64,000 nucleotides of DNA from Lethocerus indicus (Eukaryota; Arthropoda; Insecta; Hemiptera; Belostomatidae). The stretch lies in assembly GCA_019843655.1 (NCBI GenBank), contig JACDQD010000003.1:27144224-27208223 (forward strand). Reading direction: 5' to 3'. The notes below the pieces were generated by a model. The model did no database searches. It had not been told where the DNA came from and worked only from the letters and a program-made list of their open reading frames with translations. Made by a program: the position numbers and the translations under genes. Shown here piece after piece: positions 26,616-38,010 of this stretch. Each line of letters opens with the position of its first letter. Position 1 is the stretch's first letter.

Positions 26616-27165
26616 CGACGAACAACTATGACAACAATTTCAAATTACAGAGAATAAGAATTTCACCAGTCACATCGATCATGCTATTGCGTCTATACTT
26701 CATTAAACGCCACGTCCGCATGTAAAAATGATACTATAGTTGTTAATCATGATTTGTTAATCACTAGCACTTAATTTCTATCGAGAAATTAATATGATGT
26801 GAACAATTAAGGGATAATGAGCAGAGCAATCAAAGATATGATGATAATCACAATAACCATCGCAGACAACAGAATTAATGAATGAAGACAACGGCAGAAC
26901 AATGAATCTGTTATTGCCGGTTTTTTGTCTTCTCTCCTCTGTTTCGTCAATCTTGCTGTTCGTTCTTCCCACCGATTTTTCATTAGCATAGGGATGATTT
27001 TCCTCTCTTCCGAAGAGAGCACCTTCTTGTTTTACATGGAGGTGCTCGAAGATGGTACAATCCTCAACTCGTCCGGGAATAGTTTCTTATTTGCGCACAA
27101 CAAAAAGGTTGTTTTTAACAAGCGCCACCCGTCCAATTTCGTTAAACAAGATGGAGGCTCCGACG
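26616..27165. other. AT-rich stretch
   Basis: Short overlapping open frames without features. A short palindrome lies at 27003-27019 (arms CTCTCTTC and GAAGAGAG, one central base). Confidence 0.5.
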
Positions 27166-27685
27166 CTCACACGCCAGCCCCGCAATTCACTGCCTAATTG
27201 ATAGCGCGTCAAGAGCCTAAGCGCCGGGTCCGACTACCGAGGATTGTGAGAAACGCTAGGTGCTAAGTGGAGGCCGATGGTACCCCTTAATGAGGGGGGC
27301 CCACGGCTCGGTAATCGGGGCATAATTTCAGGAGAATACCGGTCCGCCCCTAATATATAATAGGGAGGAGGGCTAAGGTTAACCTGGGCCAGCAGCATCA
27401 CCGCGGCTCATTTATTAGAGGCCGCTCGCTACTTCTCCCCGGCCCGGCTCCCCAATTACCTCGGCCCTCGCCCGCCGCACCTCGATGTTATTAACGCGGG
27501 ACCCGGCCTCAGAATGTACACCGGAGAGAAGGCGTTAACCCGAAAGAATTCCCTCTCCCTAATGAGCCCCTATAATTTATGCGCAGTGATTTTTGTGACG
27601 CTCGAAGCAAATAATGAGCGAACACCTAGTGGCCAGAGCCCTGGCGCGGACGGAATTTTATTTTCCAACATAAATATGCAGGGAG
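27166..27685. other. GC-rich island, candidate enhancer
   Basis: A long, very CG-rich block. Embedded AT cores include CCCTTAATGAGGG near 27285, CTCATTTATTAGAGG near 27408 and GTTATTAACGCGGG near 27487. An open frame at 27514-27723 begins with a TGEK string, but no zinc-finger Cys or His pairs flank it. Confidence 0.4.
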
Positions 27686-28020
27686 AAATTCATCCTTTAA
27701 TTGCAAGGAACGCTTTTTTATAATTGGAAACAGACATGAACGATGCCAATCATACGAATCTACAATTATACAATGTGTAATATTTGTAGTTAATTTCAAT
27801 ATTGCGTGTACTATTGACAATTCTCGTCGAACTGCTTATATAACTAGGTAAAATTTACTTCTAACATCGCTCCCCTACAAGGAGCATAAAACAAAACAGT
27901 TAAACTAGCGACACGGTTCTACTCCTCAAACTCAAATTCTAGTGACGCATACCGGCACGATTCGCAGAGAATTTAAGCTCAGTGCCATAAACCAGGCAGA
28001 GGGTAAATGTAGAGGACAAG
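27686..28020. other. AT-rich stretch
   Basis: Nothing recognised. Confidence 0.5.
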
Positions 28021-28400
28021 TTGGGTCCGATAGAGGACATAAATCGAGCGGCCCCCCCTAAGACATGCCACCTATGCGTGTCGACTGCCTCCATTTGCTC
28101 TTTGTCGTTTTGACCCCAGTTTACAGGTGCTTATTGAGTTTACGAGCGATTAAAGGGGAGAATTGTCAAGAGGGCGAGCCGCTCGTTCAGGGAGGGAGGA
28201 TAGTGGCGGAGCCTGGAGGGCCATTAATGTAAACATCTGTTTGTGTTGTGTGTCAACACGCAACAAGAGTCCGATAATGGATGCATCGAGCGGGCCCTGC
28301 TCTATCCAACGGTCACAATGCTATCGCTCCAACAGGCCTCAGCCACCCACTACACTCCAGTCCAGGTCAACGTCTCACCTCGGTTCATTCATATAGTTTA
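28021..28400. other. GC-rich island
   Basis: CG-rich with no open frame of interest (28163-28396 has no features). Confidence 0.35.
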
Positions 28401-29740
28401 GCAGTATTATGTTCACTTTCATGTGTAAATCCGGTACTAATACAAGCTCGAGTAAAGTTGTTCCTACTAAGATATTTTACTTTATAATTTCATCGCTGCA
28501 GTAATCATCCGCCGGTTACCGACGAATCATCATATTGACGTGTGTGATGAATGTCAGCATTTACGTGTTATCAATTAAGAATGACTGCATTTGAGCTCAA
28601 TTTCTGCTGATATAGGCTGGTTAACTGCAGAGTATTTCCTCTGCGGCCGGCTTATCAGGGTGGTCCGGGATTTACACCCCTGCGAGCCCTTACAAACCCA
28701 CCCTCTCTCTAACTCTAGGCCCTGGATTAGCCATCCCCCTATCGTCGCCGGCCACACTGTTCTAACATAAAGTTATTATCGCTAGGAGACCCTAATAGGG
28801 TCATTCATTAATACTCACGGTTGCGGACTGAAGGCCAAAGATACATGTAGAGTTGAGAGGTCAAATTTGGTGAAAATCAGACAGTCAAAGTGCTATTACC
28901 TAAACCTACACCAGATTCTTACGCTATTGAACAAAATAAACAACAACGAGCCAAACAAGTACGAAATTAATAGATCGAAACGAAGAGCCAGTGACTGTAA
29001 AAACCCTAATAGAAAAGGAACGGAAGCAAAATCTCCGTAACGGAGAAGCAATAGCAGATAATAAATTAGATGGTCATAGGAGAAGAAACTCTAGCGACCC
29101 GAGGGGAAAAAACGGAAGGACAGGAATGCGAGTTCCCTCGGGCAAGATACATTAGGGAATAGTCTCGCGTATCTCTACATAAGAGGCAAAAAGTTCGCCG
29201 CCCATCGAAGCGTGAACGAATGCGCCCCGACAGGCTCGGAATAACAACATAACCCAGAGATTTCCCAACTATGCCAAACTGCAGATGGAACCTGTCGCTC
29301 TGAATAATGAACACGGTTCATTCACCGACAGAGAACTTGATTCCATGCATCAGCATTACTCCAAGCTGTCACCTAAAATTCTCATCTCAAATGATCGAAT
29401 GGGTCAAGCAGATCAATGTAATTCGCATTTCCTGATTGAGATATAGAACGGCTCGATTAAATACATTTTGATGTACCAGATTGATGTGGGTTGTGCAGGT
29501 GTCACGAAGGAAAATGACAGGTTCCGTATTCTGAAAAACATGGCAGAATTTGTAAGGAAACAGACGATGAAGTGCCCTAGTGTTCTAGATTTTGAACAGG
29601 ATAGGTCCACGAAGATTATTCAAGTTATATGAGAATCATAGAAAATGAATAGGTTGGTTTTATAGTGACCTCAATTCGTGGTTGTTCGTATTGAATACTA
29701 TTTTCCTGCTAATATCAACGATAAAAACCTATTCTCTCTA
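28401..29740. other. Mixed stretch with a GC-richer patch
   Basis: 28590-28760 is C-rich and contains a hairpin at 28627-28644 (arms GCAGAG and CTCTGC). The minus frames 29066-29314 and 29413-29610 show no reverse transcriptase or other domain, which matters because a retroelement body would be expected here if the structured segment to the right were a minus-strand 5' region. Confidence 0.4.
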
Positions 29741-30240
29741 TGGTAGGTGGAGGTTTTACCCACTGAACCCGCCTTGAGTGTGATCTCGTCCTATGATTCA
29801 CGACTTTTGTCCTAACTTTGGCAGCTCCGATGTAGGGCACAGGGGAGGGGCTCCACTTAATCCACTTACCTGTTAGTTGCGGTACCGGCTGGAAGAGGTC
29901 GTCCCCCTGGTACCAAACTTGGCTATTTTCTCTGGATAGGTTGTATCTTATGCCTATCTTGGTGTAGTCATGGCTACACCAACTAGGGGTGGGGAAAGCA
30001 CTCCCATCCGTCAGCCCAGTGTACTGTCTCCTGGCAGTATTGAGTGCGAATCATTCGCACGTTACCCAGACGATAAAATTATCTACAATTTTAGATTTGC
30101 AAAAATCTAGTTAAAATTGTAACGACGCGAAGGTTCTGAGAGTAAGCCTTTGCTTGGTTGGTGGGCGGCCACTGGGAGGCATCTCGATGCCTATAATCAA
30201 GGACGACTGGCCGGCTACTTGCCAATATTCAATCACCGTA
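29741..30240. other. Hairpin-rich segment, candidate structured RNA or retroelement fragment
   Basis: A GC-richer segment with a chain of short inverted repeats. Stems pair 29881-29888 with 29906-29914 (GGTACC arms, one bulge) and 29935-29940 with 29953-29958 (GATAGG/CCTATC). The strongest is 29959-29982 (arms TTGGTGTAG/CTACACCAA, 6-nt loop). Others lie at 30022-30039 (TACTG/CAGTA), 30044-30060 (GTGCGAA/TTCGCAC, 3-nt loop), 30085-30120 (8 plus 6 pairs with a 4-nt bulge) and 30177-30192 (AGGCATC/GATGCCT, 2-nt loop). A weaker pair lies at 29747-29763. It has no good open frame. I do not match it to U1-U6, U11/U12, 7SK, SRP, RNase P or U3 RNA. The strand is undetermined. A decayed retroelement 5' region is the main alternative. 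Confidence 0.4.
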
Positions 30241-30860
30241 CGATAATAACATCCTACAACTGGCAGGGGGAAGTCCATCGGGCTGTACTTGGTGTATAGC
30301 GGTTAAAACGGGCATGGTTGGCCATAATTGGCCATATTGGTTGGGATAATTGCGCTTATCCACGAGCATTGGAAGGAACAGAAGCAACGGTGAGCATCCA
30401 AGATATGCCGATGATAAGGGTGCCGACCTCTCCATTCTCCGCATACCACAAGCCCTCTCCAGTGTTCCCCGTTTTAAAATTAAAATGTTGTTCCCCAAAT
30501 ATTACTCAAATACTCGAACATGCAGTCTCTGCCGGTGCTAAAAAACACGAATTTATTTATCCGACATTTATCCCAATTATCAAGGTAACCAGAAATTAAG
30601 CAATGTAGTATATTTAAATGTACGAAATACCGATATTCAGATAAATATTTTACATTTATATCGAGTGCGACCACTGTTCATCGAGAATAGAAAATGCGCA
30701 GAGCTCTTTCAATCAGCCTTACCGACCACTCTGTAATCCATATAACTGCTGCTAGTTCATATTGGTAATACAAAGGCTCGTGCATAATATCGGAACTCAT
30801 CTCATTTACAACATTTAACCATCCGCACAGTCCCGAATCCAGGACCTAAATTTTCTCTTC
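30241..30860. other. Mixed stretch
   Basis: Overlapping short frames on both strands (30229-30674) without features. Confidence 0.4.
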
Positions 30861-31420
30861 AGTACCATAGGTACCAATAATCCTGTGCTTCTTCACGAGA
30901 GCCCGACCCCGGGATCCCCCGGGCTGACATCAACCGCAATAGCGACATGCTGCCAAATGGAAGGACAGGGCCGTATATAAGAGAGGCATGCCCTTCAATG
31001 TGCCTCATAAAACCACCCCTGAAGACCAGGTGTAAACAAGGCCGAGCCCGATTATAAATCGAGGACAGGCCGGGACGGGGCGACGCCATATTAAACCTAA
31101 AGGAGGAGGAGGGACAAGAAATATACACCACGAGTCGCCCCTTAAATTTACAAGAGATTAATTGCCCCTAAAACTCACCCTCCCCCCACCGCTTCACCAC
31201 CATTATGAGTTAAACACCTGTACGAGTTTGCTGCCAAATTATGCATTAAAGTCGACCCCTCACACTCCATCACCTCGCTCATTAAAAGGAAAAAACTGTT
31301 ATAACCCTTTATAAATTATTAATTTTTTGCCCGGTCGCCTACATTTCTTTCCCGGCCACCGCTACTAATGTGACCCCACGCAAGGCCTTTTTCATTCTAC
31401 ACTCGGGTCCCTGCAAATTT
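30861..31420. other. GC-rich island with forkhead-like site
   Basis: CG-rich block. TGTAAACAAG at 31031-31040 matches the forkhead core GTAAACA. AT cores such as TTATAAATTATTAATTT near 31310 follow. A CCCGGG pair with a 4-nt spacer lies near 30907-30922. Candidate enhancer by motif and composition. Confidence 0.35.
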
Positions 31421-32229
31421 ATTTATCCCATAATGATTTTTGAATAGCACCCCAACACAGTACTACAGGATATGAATTCTGGGGAACATAACCGAAAGGG
31501 TACTAAACCGCTGATGACTATGCAGAGATTCAAATTTTAAAGTCATTGTGTTTGGCATATAATGACGGGTAATGATCGAAATTATTCTCTGAGAAATAAT
31601 ATTAAGTAAAGTATTCAAAAAATAGCATTCAATTTCGAAAAACTCAGATGTAGCTGCAAGCTGACTGTTTCCACAGACTAATCTGTTCAAAAATAGTTCA
31701 ACATAGCTGTCAAACTGAGATTTATTTGACACGACTGACAGATTGACATATTGAGATGTGATTGTTTCAAACTAGTAGACACGAATTCCGAATTGTGTCC
31801 AAGAAGGTTCACTGGCTGTCAAAACGATTTTCAAAGGGTTCAAGCTCCCGAAAATTGGATCGTAATTTTCAAGACGGCATTATGAATCTCCCACCTATCA
31901 CACAGATTTTATATATAGTGGAAATATTAATTTAAACAATATTTATTCTTATATTCACGACAGGATACGATCGATTAGGATAGGATTGATACAATAGGAT
32001 AAAAATACGGTTCCCAATTAAATACAAAATACGTTTCAAATTTTAAAATAAAATAATATAAGATTCGAAGTAATATGGTGTAAGTGTTATTTATTTGAAT
32101 TTTGTCGAGTTCTTAGCAGTAAACTCAGCCCTACTACCAGACAATACATGCTGTTATCGAAACAAGCAGGACGTGTCATCTTAATTTGCTGATAATAACA
32201 GGCAAGTTACCATTAAAATGCACGCAATG
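31421..32229. other. AT-rich stretch
   Basis: Near 31965-32001, GGATA/GGATT units recur several times at irregular spacing. No gene recognised. Confidence 0.45.
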
Positions 32230-32720
32230 GATTAGAAAACAGCCGGCCGGAAAGTGTCTCAGAGGGTTGAGACTATGAGTGACAAGGGGAAGTTAGTTGA
32301 TTTAAATACACAGAGAGGGAGAACCAGATCCGATAACAAGGAGCAGAGAGCGGCGGGGGCCGCATTAGCCGCTCCGGAGCTGCCGCTAAAATCTTGCCCC
32401 CCAGTTAATTTGCATACATACATAAAACAACCAAAGCGGGGCTTAACATGCAAAACGCCAGTGTGGTACATTTTCTCGACAGCTTACACACAATATGAAA
32501 TCCGACTTACGCTTTCCCCCATCCACCCCTTAAAATTAATTGAGACCCTTAAGCTTCAGCTACGGACGGCCCCGCTTGAAATATTTAAAGCCAAGACCGT
32601 TAGAACTTGGTCCAGTGTCGTAGATAGCACAGGCGGTCGTAAAACAGACGGGCCGCGCCACAGGAAGTGCAGCCAGTATACGTCCCCCCTCCCAGATTCC
32701 TCAAGGATCTGCGTGTATAT
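32230..32720. other. GC-richer block with a 156-codon plus frame
   Basis: The frame 32254-32724 is the longest in the window that does not cross a TA repeat. Its start is GTG, with an in-frame ATG at 32275. The product is basic and mixed, with no domain I know. Its length alone is not enough to call a gene. Confidence 0.25.
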
Positions 32721-35370
32721 GTAGAGAATGTATCTCTACACACTCACATACCCACACTTGTATTACACGAAAAACGAAAATACCAGAAACTTTGCAGCGA
32801 TATAAACGACGAGAATAAAAAAGGGCGATACAAATCTATTCATGAATAGATTCGACATTAAAGTAAAGTATGTATGAATATTTAATAGAAATATTATAGA
32901 GAATCATGGGGTGGAGGATAGTTCAACAATCACATAAAGATAGTTTTGAGTTAGGGAACGGGGAGGAGCAGACTGAGAATTAAAATAATTCTCTAATCGT
33001 CTCGAGCCGGTTTTAAACGAGACTTAATATAATACAAATCAACGGTAGGATAATAGTAAAGAAATACGAGTACTATCAGGATGAACACAAGAAAAAAAAC
33101 CATAATGATTTGTCGAGCCGGTTCTTCCCCCAGGGCAAAGCTACGAATATATTTTTTAGAACAATAAAATCAGAACATAAATTCTTTTTATGACGGTGTA
33201 GGGGAAAATCTAGCGGTGCTGAGTTCCAGCTTGAAGCGGAATTCCGTCATATTCTATAATTACATCCAGCCACCTACCGTAATTAACCATGTTTCAATAA
33301 CCGAGCCGTATTGCCAAACGAAAGGGCATATTGCGCGGGGACATGGTGTTTTAATATAAAATACAAAGAAGAATCACAGTATACAAGATCGTTTTTAGAG
33401 GGAGTAAATCACTGTTACCATTACATCGGCTGTAGGAGAAATCTAATGTTTTCAAAACGTTTTGACCAGATAACAGTGAAAGGCGTAAGTGAGTACCAAT
33501 AAGGAAACAAAGAGTTCACCTCATCATTCCACTCACGAATCAAAAATTGAGAAAGGCAAAATTCAAAATGACGGCATTGAGAGTGGGCGAATAACTTTCC
33601 AGAAACTTACAGCGCTAAATTAAATATTTATAACAGGAGATGTATTACTTCGCACACCAAAAAATATAAACAGCATAAACAAAAACAAACGTGAAGAATT
33701 AACCCTAATTATATTCCAGTTTATTTTATGAATAAATACTGACCAGGAATATATAACACTGGTCGAGACAAACAGACACGCAAATTACGACCTCAGGGTG
33801 AAAAAATGCAGTTGCTAGCACGCTATGCATCTCACACTGTTTGATATAAAAATTCCCTTTCTTTCTTGAAGAGAATACAATTAAGCAATGCAGATCACGC
33901 AGGGATATTTTTTTATAATAAAAGAGTGTGAATAGGGTTCACTTAATATTCATGGGGATTCTTTAGCACTCAACAGTAGTTCAGCTTTAATCAATGTCGC
34001 CAATTTTGAGTTATTGAGCTATGAAGTGCCAACAGGTTAGATAGAGCAGTTAAAACCGTTGTTCGAACGGCTATAAAGGTCTTAATTGGTCGCAGCTATA
34101 AATTCGGAGGCCGTATAATAAAATTTGTTGGTGATTCCAAGGTCTGCTGGCGTACCCACGAACCGACTAACGATGGGATCCGATGGGGCAGTCACTAATT
34201 GGGACTTTTCGCCGGAGAATGCTAACATGGGCCAATATAAGAAACAAGCCGCGGTTTCGCAAATAGAAAGTAAATCTCGAGGTAAGGTTTTCGTAGTCTT
34301 TGTAGTTTGGCAGCGTCCCAATTGTGTACTGTAATATCAAATCTTCAATTAACTCATGAGCTGTTATAGATGCCGAAATATCGGCATACATCCGATTGCT
34401 TGAAAAGATGCGGAATCGCTTGATAAAAAGAAGAACTGAGCTTATAGCCTTTGCCACTGATTAAACAATACGTCTACGCCCACACGCGTGTCAACACGGA
34501 GCAGTACAGACCGACATCCACGCCTCGGATGCCAAACAATATATGAAGCTCATTCATAATGGAGGGCGCACACACACATAGAAACATGATAGAACCGTTT
34601 GTGTTATTAGTGACGGATACTCCAATAACACATTCATATCATTTCTTTGGCAGTAACTACGTAATCAATTCAACTACGTATTCAATTTACTCAATTGACA
34701 ACCAAGGGGCGTCCAATCGAGCGTACCAATTACAGGCTGAACCGACCGATAATAGATTATGTGCAGAATGAAATACAGTCATTGTATTCGTTAATACGAT
34801 ATATCCACATCGCACAATACTAGTCCATTGCCATACCAACAATTAACACTACATTGTAAATGTTTTAATATTATGGCTACAGACGAGATACGTAGAATTC
34901 AAATTATCCTCTTATAGCGGTAGTACAGTAGAACCTAGGGATATATAAAAAACATTCTGCTTGATCAAGAATATATATAAAACGATAAAATAGAAATGGA
35001 TTTACTGTTGGAAATATACTATTTGTTCAAATGAAAATATCAAATTACCCCCATGTAGCTTGAGCGGATGCATGAGATAATAACCCGCATGTGGTTTTGT
35101 ATTCATCTCCGCTATTCTAGTGAGCTTCTATAACAGCCCCGATATATTTTTCAAAATAATTCTCATCAATCGTGAAACTGATATTAAGAAATATTAGGGA
35201 AGGTTTCTATTATTTATACACAGAACAAACCAAGTAATACATGCGGTGGCGAAGTTCTGAAACCCGTCACAGCCTAGTCGATATAAAAACCATACGAGCT
35301 ATAACTAATGTTACCAAAATAATATTTAGTGATTATCACTAGTGTCTGCCCCATCAATTCGAACTTCTAC
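32721..35370. other. AT-rich stretch with two palindromes
   Basis: A hairpin at 32720-32740 (arms TGTAGAGA/TCTCTACA, 5-nt loop) straddles the left edge. A perfect 20-base palindrome AATCTATTCATGAATAGATT lies at 32833-32852. No gene or transposon recognised in the rest. Confidence 0.5.
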
Positions 35371-36110
35371 ACTGGCTTAATTTCTTCTTCACCGCATTAT
35401 CTGATAGGGCGGCCGACTGCAATTAACATTCTTCTGTTGGTCGAATCTCTTCAACCATATTTTTCCACAGGTTGGCCGACGAGCACTCCACTCTGGGGTC
35501 CACCATGTTATTACTGGCCTTAGACTTCTTTGTCCTCTTCATGCAACCCGTGTATCATCCGATTGTGCGTCCCGCTTTTATACCTTCTACGTGACCCAGA
35601 CTTTTCAACCTTCTTCGCCTTACAGCTGCTCTCCTGATAATTCCACTACACAATAGTAGTATTCACAAAATAATACAAATTCCATTAACCTGACTTTTTT
35701 GTTGGTTTAGTTTTGTGGTTATTGTTACATTTATTCTTACTGTAGATAACAAGGTTAAATGAACCAACTCGTTAGTAGAAAATAAAGGAAAAACCCTTGC
35801 TAGGAGGATTATACTCTGTTATGAGGTGATAACGGGGGCCAGATTTACGCGGGAATAGTCCCATCAAACGGCCCCGCATATCTGGTCCCCTCGCCAGAAC
35901 GAAATCCTTTCCTTTTTCTCTACCCCGTTTTTTCCTTTTATAGTTCTTTTTATTTTTTATCCCAGACCCATTATCATAAAAATAACTCGTAACGCGGACA
36001 ATACTGTCCGGAGTTCCGCCCGGTTATGGGTACCCGGGGGCAGTTGCTACATTATTTATCTGACGAGCCCCTTCCTTTTTCCCTGTTATTCGACAGGAAC
36101 ATGAACAGAA
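35371..36110. other. Two GC-richer islands
   Basis: About 35390-35530 and 35820-36080 are GC-richer and are separated by AT-rich DNA. No open frame of interest. Confidence 0.3.
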
Positions 36111-36540
36111 GACATCATCTAACGAATCCAATCGGACTGGCGATCGTTTTTCCGAGACTTAGAGGGAGGTAGACAAATACAAGCAGTTTATGAAGTAATA
36201 CGCTGATATGACTTCCGGTAATAATTTGATTTGCTTACTGGTTGTATGTCAAATATTTTTTGAACAAAATCTGTTGGATCACCAGTTTTTATTTTATGGA
36301 AAAATACTGTTCCATAATTGTTGACAGTATTATTATAATTAATGTTACATGTACGTATATTATTTAAATTAACACCTACATATATGTGTCATGTATGGAG
36401 TCAAGAAGACCGATTGTTACATATTCAGTATGCGTTAACAGCCCCAATTAAGGACGGTTGGACTGTATTTCAAGTCTCCAAACGTACAGAAATTGGAGTA
36501 AACTCCATAAATTTCATCCGAGAAAATGATATATGACAGA
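36111..36540. other. AT-rich stretch
   Basis: Nothing recognised. Confidence 0.5.
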
Positions 36541-37070
36541 AGAAAACGGGGCTTCGGAAGGAATATCGGATTCCAACCGCGACGACACCGACACGTGAAA
36601 TATTAACCCGGGCGAGGCCGCCACAGCCGCCTCGATAAAACATCGCCGGGCATTTATCAAATTAAACAATTCTTCTTCGATGGGAAATGCTATAAAAAAA
36701 AATATATAACCAATCGCGATTTCCATTAACCGGCCACCTTAATTAAGATTTCACTCCGAAAATTTTCAACGCTCCTATAATTAGAGCTTATCGCCAGTTA
36801 TTACGCCCCATGAATTATACCGTATCGCTCTACACACATCTATTCCGACTCCCCGCATCCTCCAACCCCCGACAATCCACTAGAGATTCGATTTCGACAA
36901 TTATTATTTTCCCGATATTGTACCGCCGACAAACAATAAATGAAACCTCACCCGGTCTGCCTGTTCAAACGTTTTTCGGCGAAGCGATTAACCGAAGCTG
37001 CGCAACATGTGTAATTAAAGATAAGGCTTGTACGTTTCCGAACCGGAATTAATAAGCCGACGTCGGTTTA
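36541..37070. other. GC-richer island
   Basis: CG-rich with embedded AT cores (TTAATTAAG near 36740). Open frames 36514-36726 (-) and 36810-37052 (+) have no features. Confidence 0.35.
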
Positions 37071-37800
37071 CGATTAACAACTCGTAAATATGACAAACAG
37101 AATATCGCGATAAGAACAAGGGCAGAAAAATAAAGGACGCGAGAATTAACTCTTGAGAGACCAATTGATTGAAATACCAATCGGATCTTGCTAAATAATT
37201 ATACGAAAATTTATTAACCCTCGATTCGTATACTATCAAATGTTCTGCACAAAAATACATCTAATCCTTCAAGATCGGGTTTAAGAACTAGAAATTTGGT
37301 GCTTTGTCAACACGTGAACTATCTAGTAAGGAAGTTTAATCTCAAGTCCTGAGAGCAATACTCAGCGCTCTGGTCCCCGGGGCTATTGGGGTCGCTGGAG
37401 GACAAATTACGATCCGATCACTGTCCAGAACTTTAATCCTCCCGTACCCTACAGCTTCTACCGGAAGCCCACAAAACAAAACCAGGGACCTCAAAATACA
37501 ACATAAGCCACACCGTGTCATACTGCATGTTAAAAGTACAGACGACTTTGTCAGAAATATTATTCAATTCAATGCCGAATGAATTAGACTGGTATAATAC
37601 GAGATCTTTGCACAAGAAATTTATAATATGACATTTTAATTTAAAGTTCATACCCATGAAATAACACTAGATGATTAAATTATTGACTTCTGATTTTTGA
37701 ACGGTTAGTTGATGTTACGAAAGGAGAACAATTTTCCAAGTGTCGCAAACCGTTTTATTTACCCGACCATCGCTGAAGATAACCTTTTCATTGATTCGAT
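37071..37800. other. AT-rich stretch with GC patch
   Basis: 37355-37450 is GC-richer. Nothing recognised. Confidence 0.4.
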
Positions 37801-38010
37801 TTTTCACGAGCATCTCTTTCAGAGATTTTCATTTGAATAGTATTCCTAGGAGGTATTGTCAGGAGGAGTAATATCAGCGGTTGTCCTCCTTAAGAGGACA
37901 ACATCTCCAACTGGGGAAAAGTACTTTTGTTGGAGTTTAACTGACTTGGGAGCTCTAATATCCTTTTGTTAAGTTCCAGTTCCGTTAAGTAAACCTGGGA
38001 AAAACTTTTA
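37801..38010. repeat. Cluster of three hairpins
   Basis: Hairpins lie at 37812-37826 (ATCTCT/AGAGAT, 3-nt loop), 37880-37902 (GTTGTCCTC/GAGGACAAC, 5-nt loop) and 37905-37935 (CTCCAAC/GTTGGAG, enclosing the palindrome AAAAGTACTTTT). The last two are separated by two bases. No open frame. Confidence 0.6.

Noticed and set aside
27514..27560. TGEK string resembling a C2H2 zinc-finger linker
   Set aside because: No Cys-Cys/His-His spacing before or after it in the same frame.
29871..30060. Possible U1 snRNA (CTTACCTG near 29868)
   Set aside because: Only the short 5' splice-complement-like string matches. The rest of U1, including its Sm site and stem loops, is not present.
32254..32724. 156-codon plus-strand open frame
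   Set aside because: It starts from GTG, has no domain or signal and sits in a GC-rich island where stops are rarer. Length alone is not evidence.
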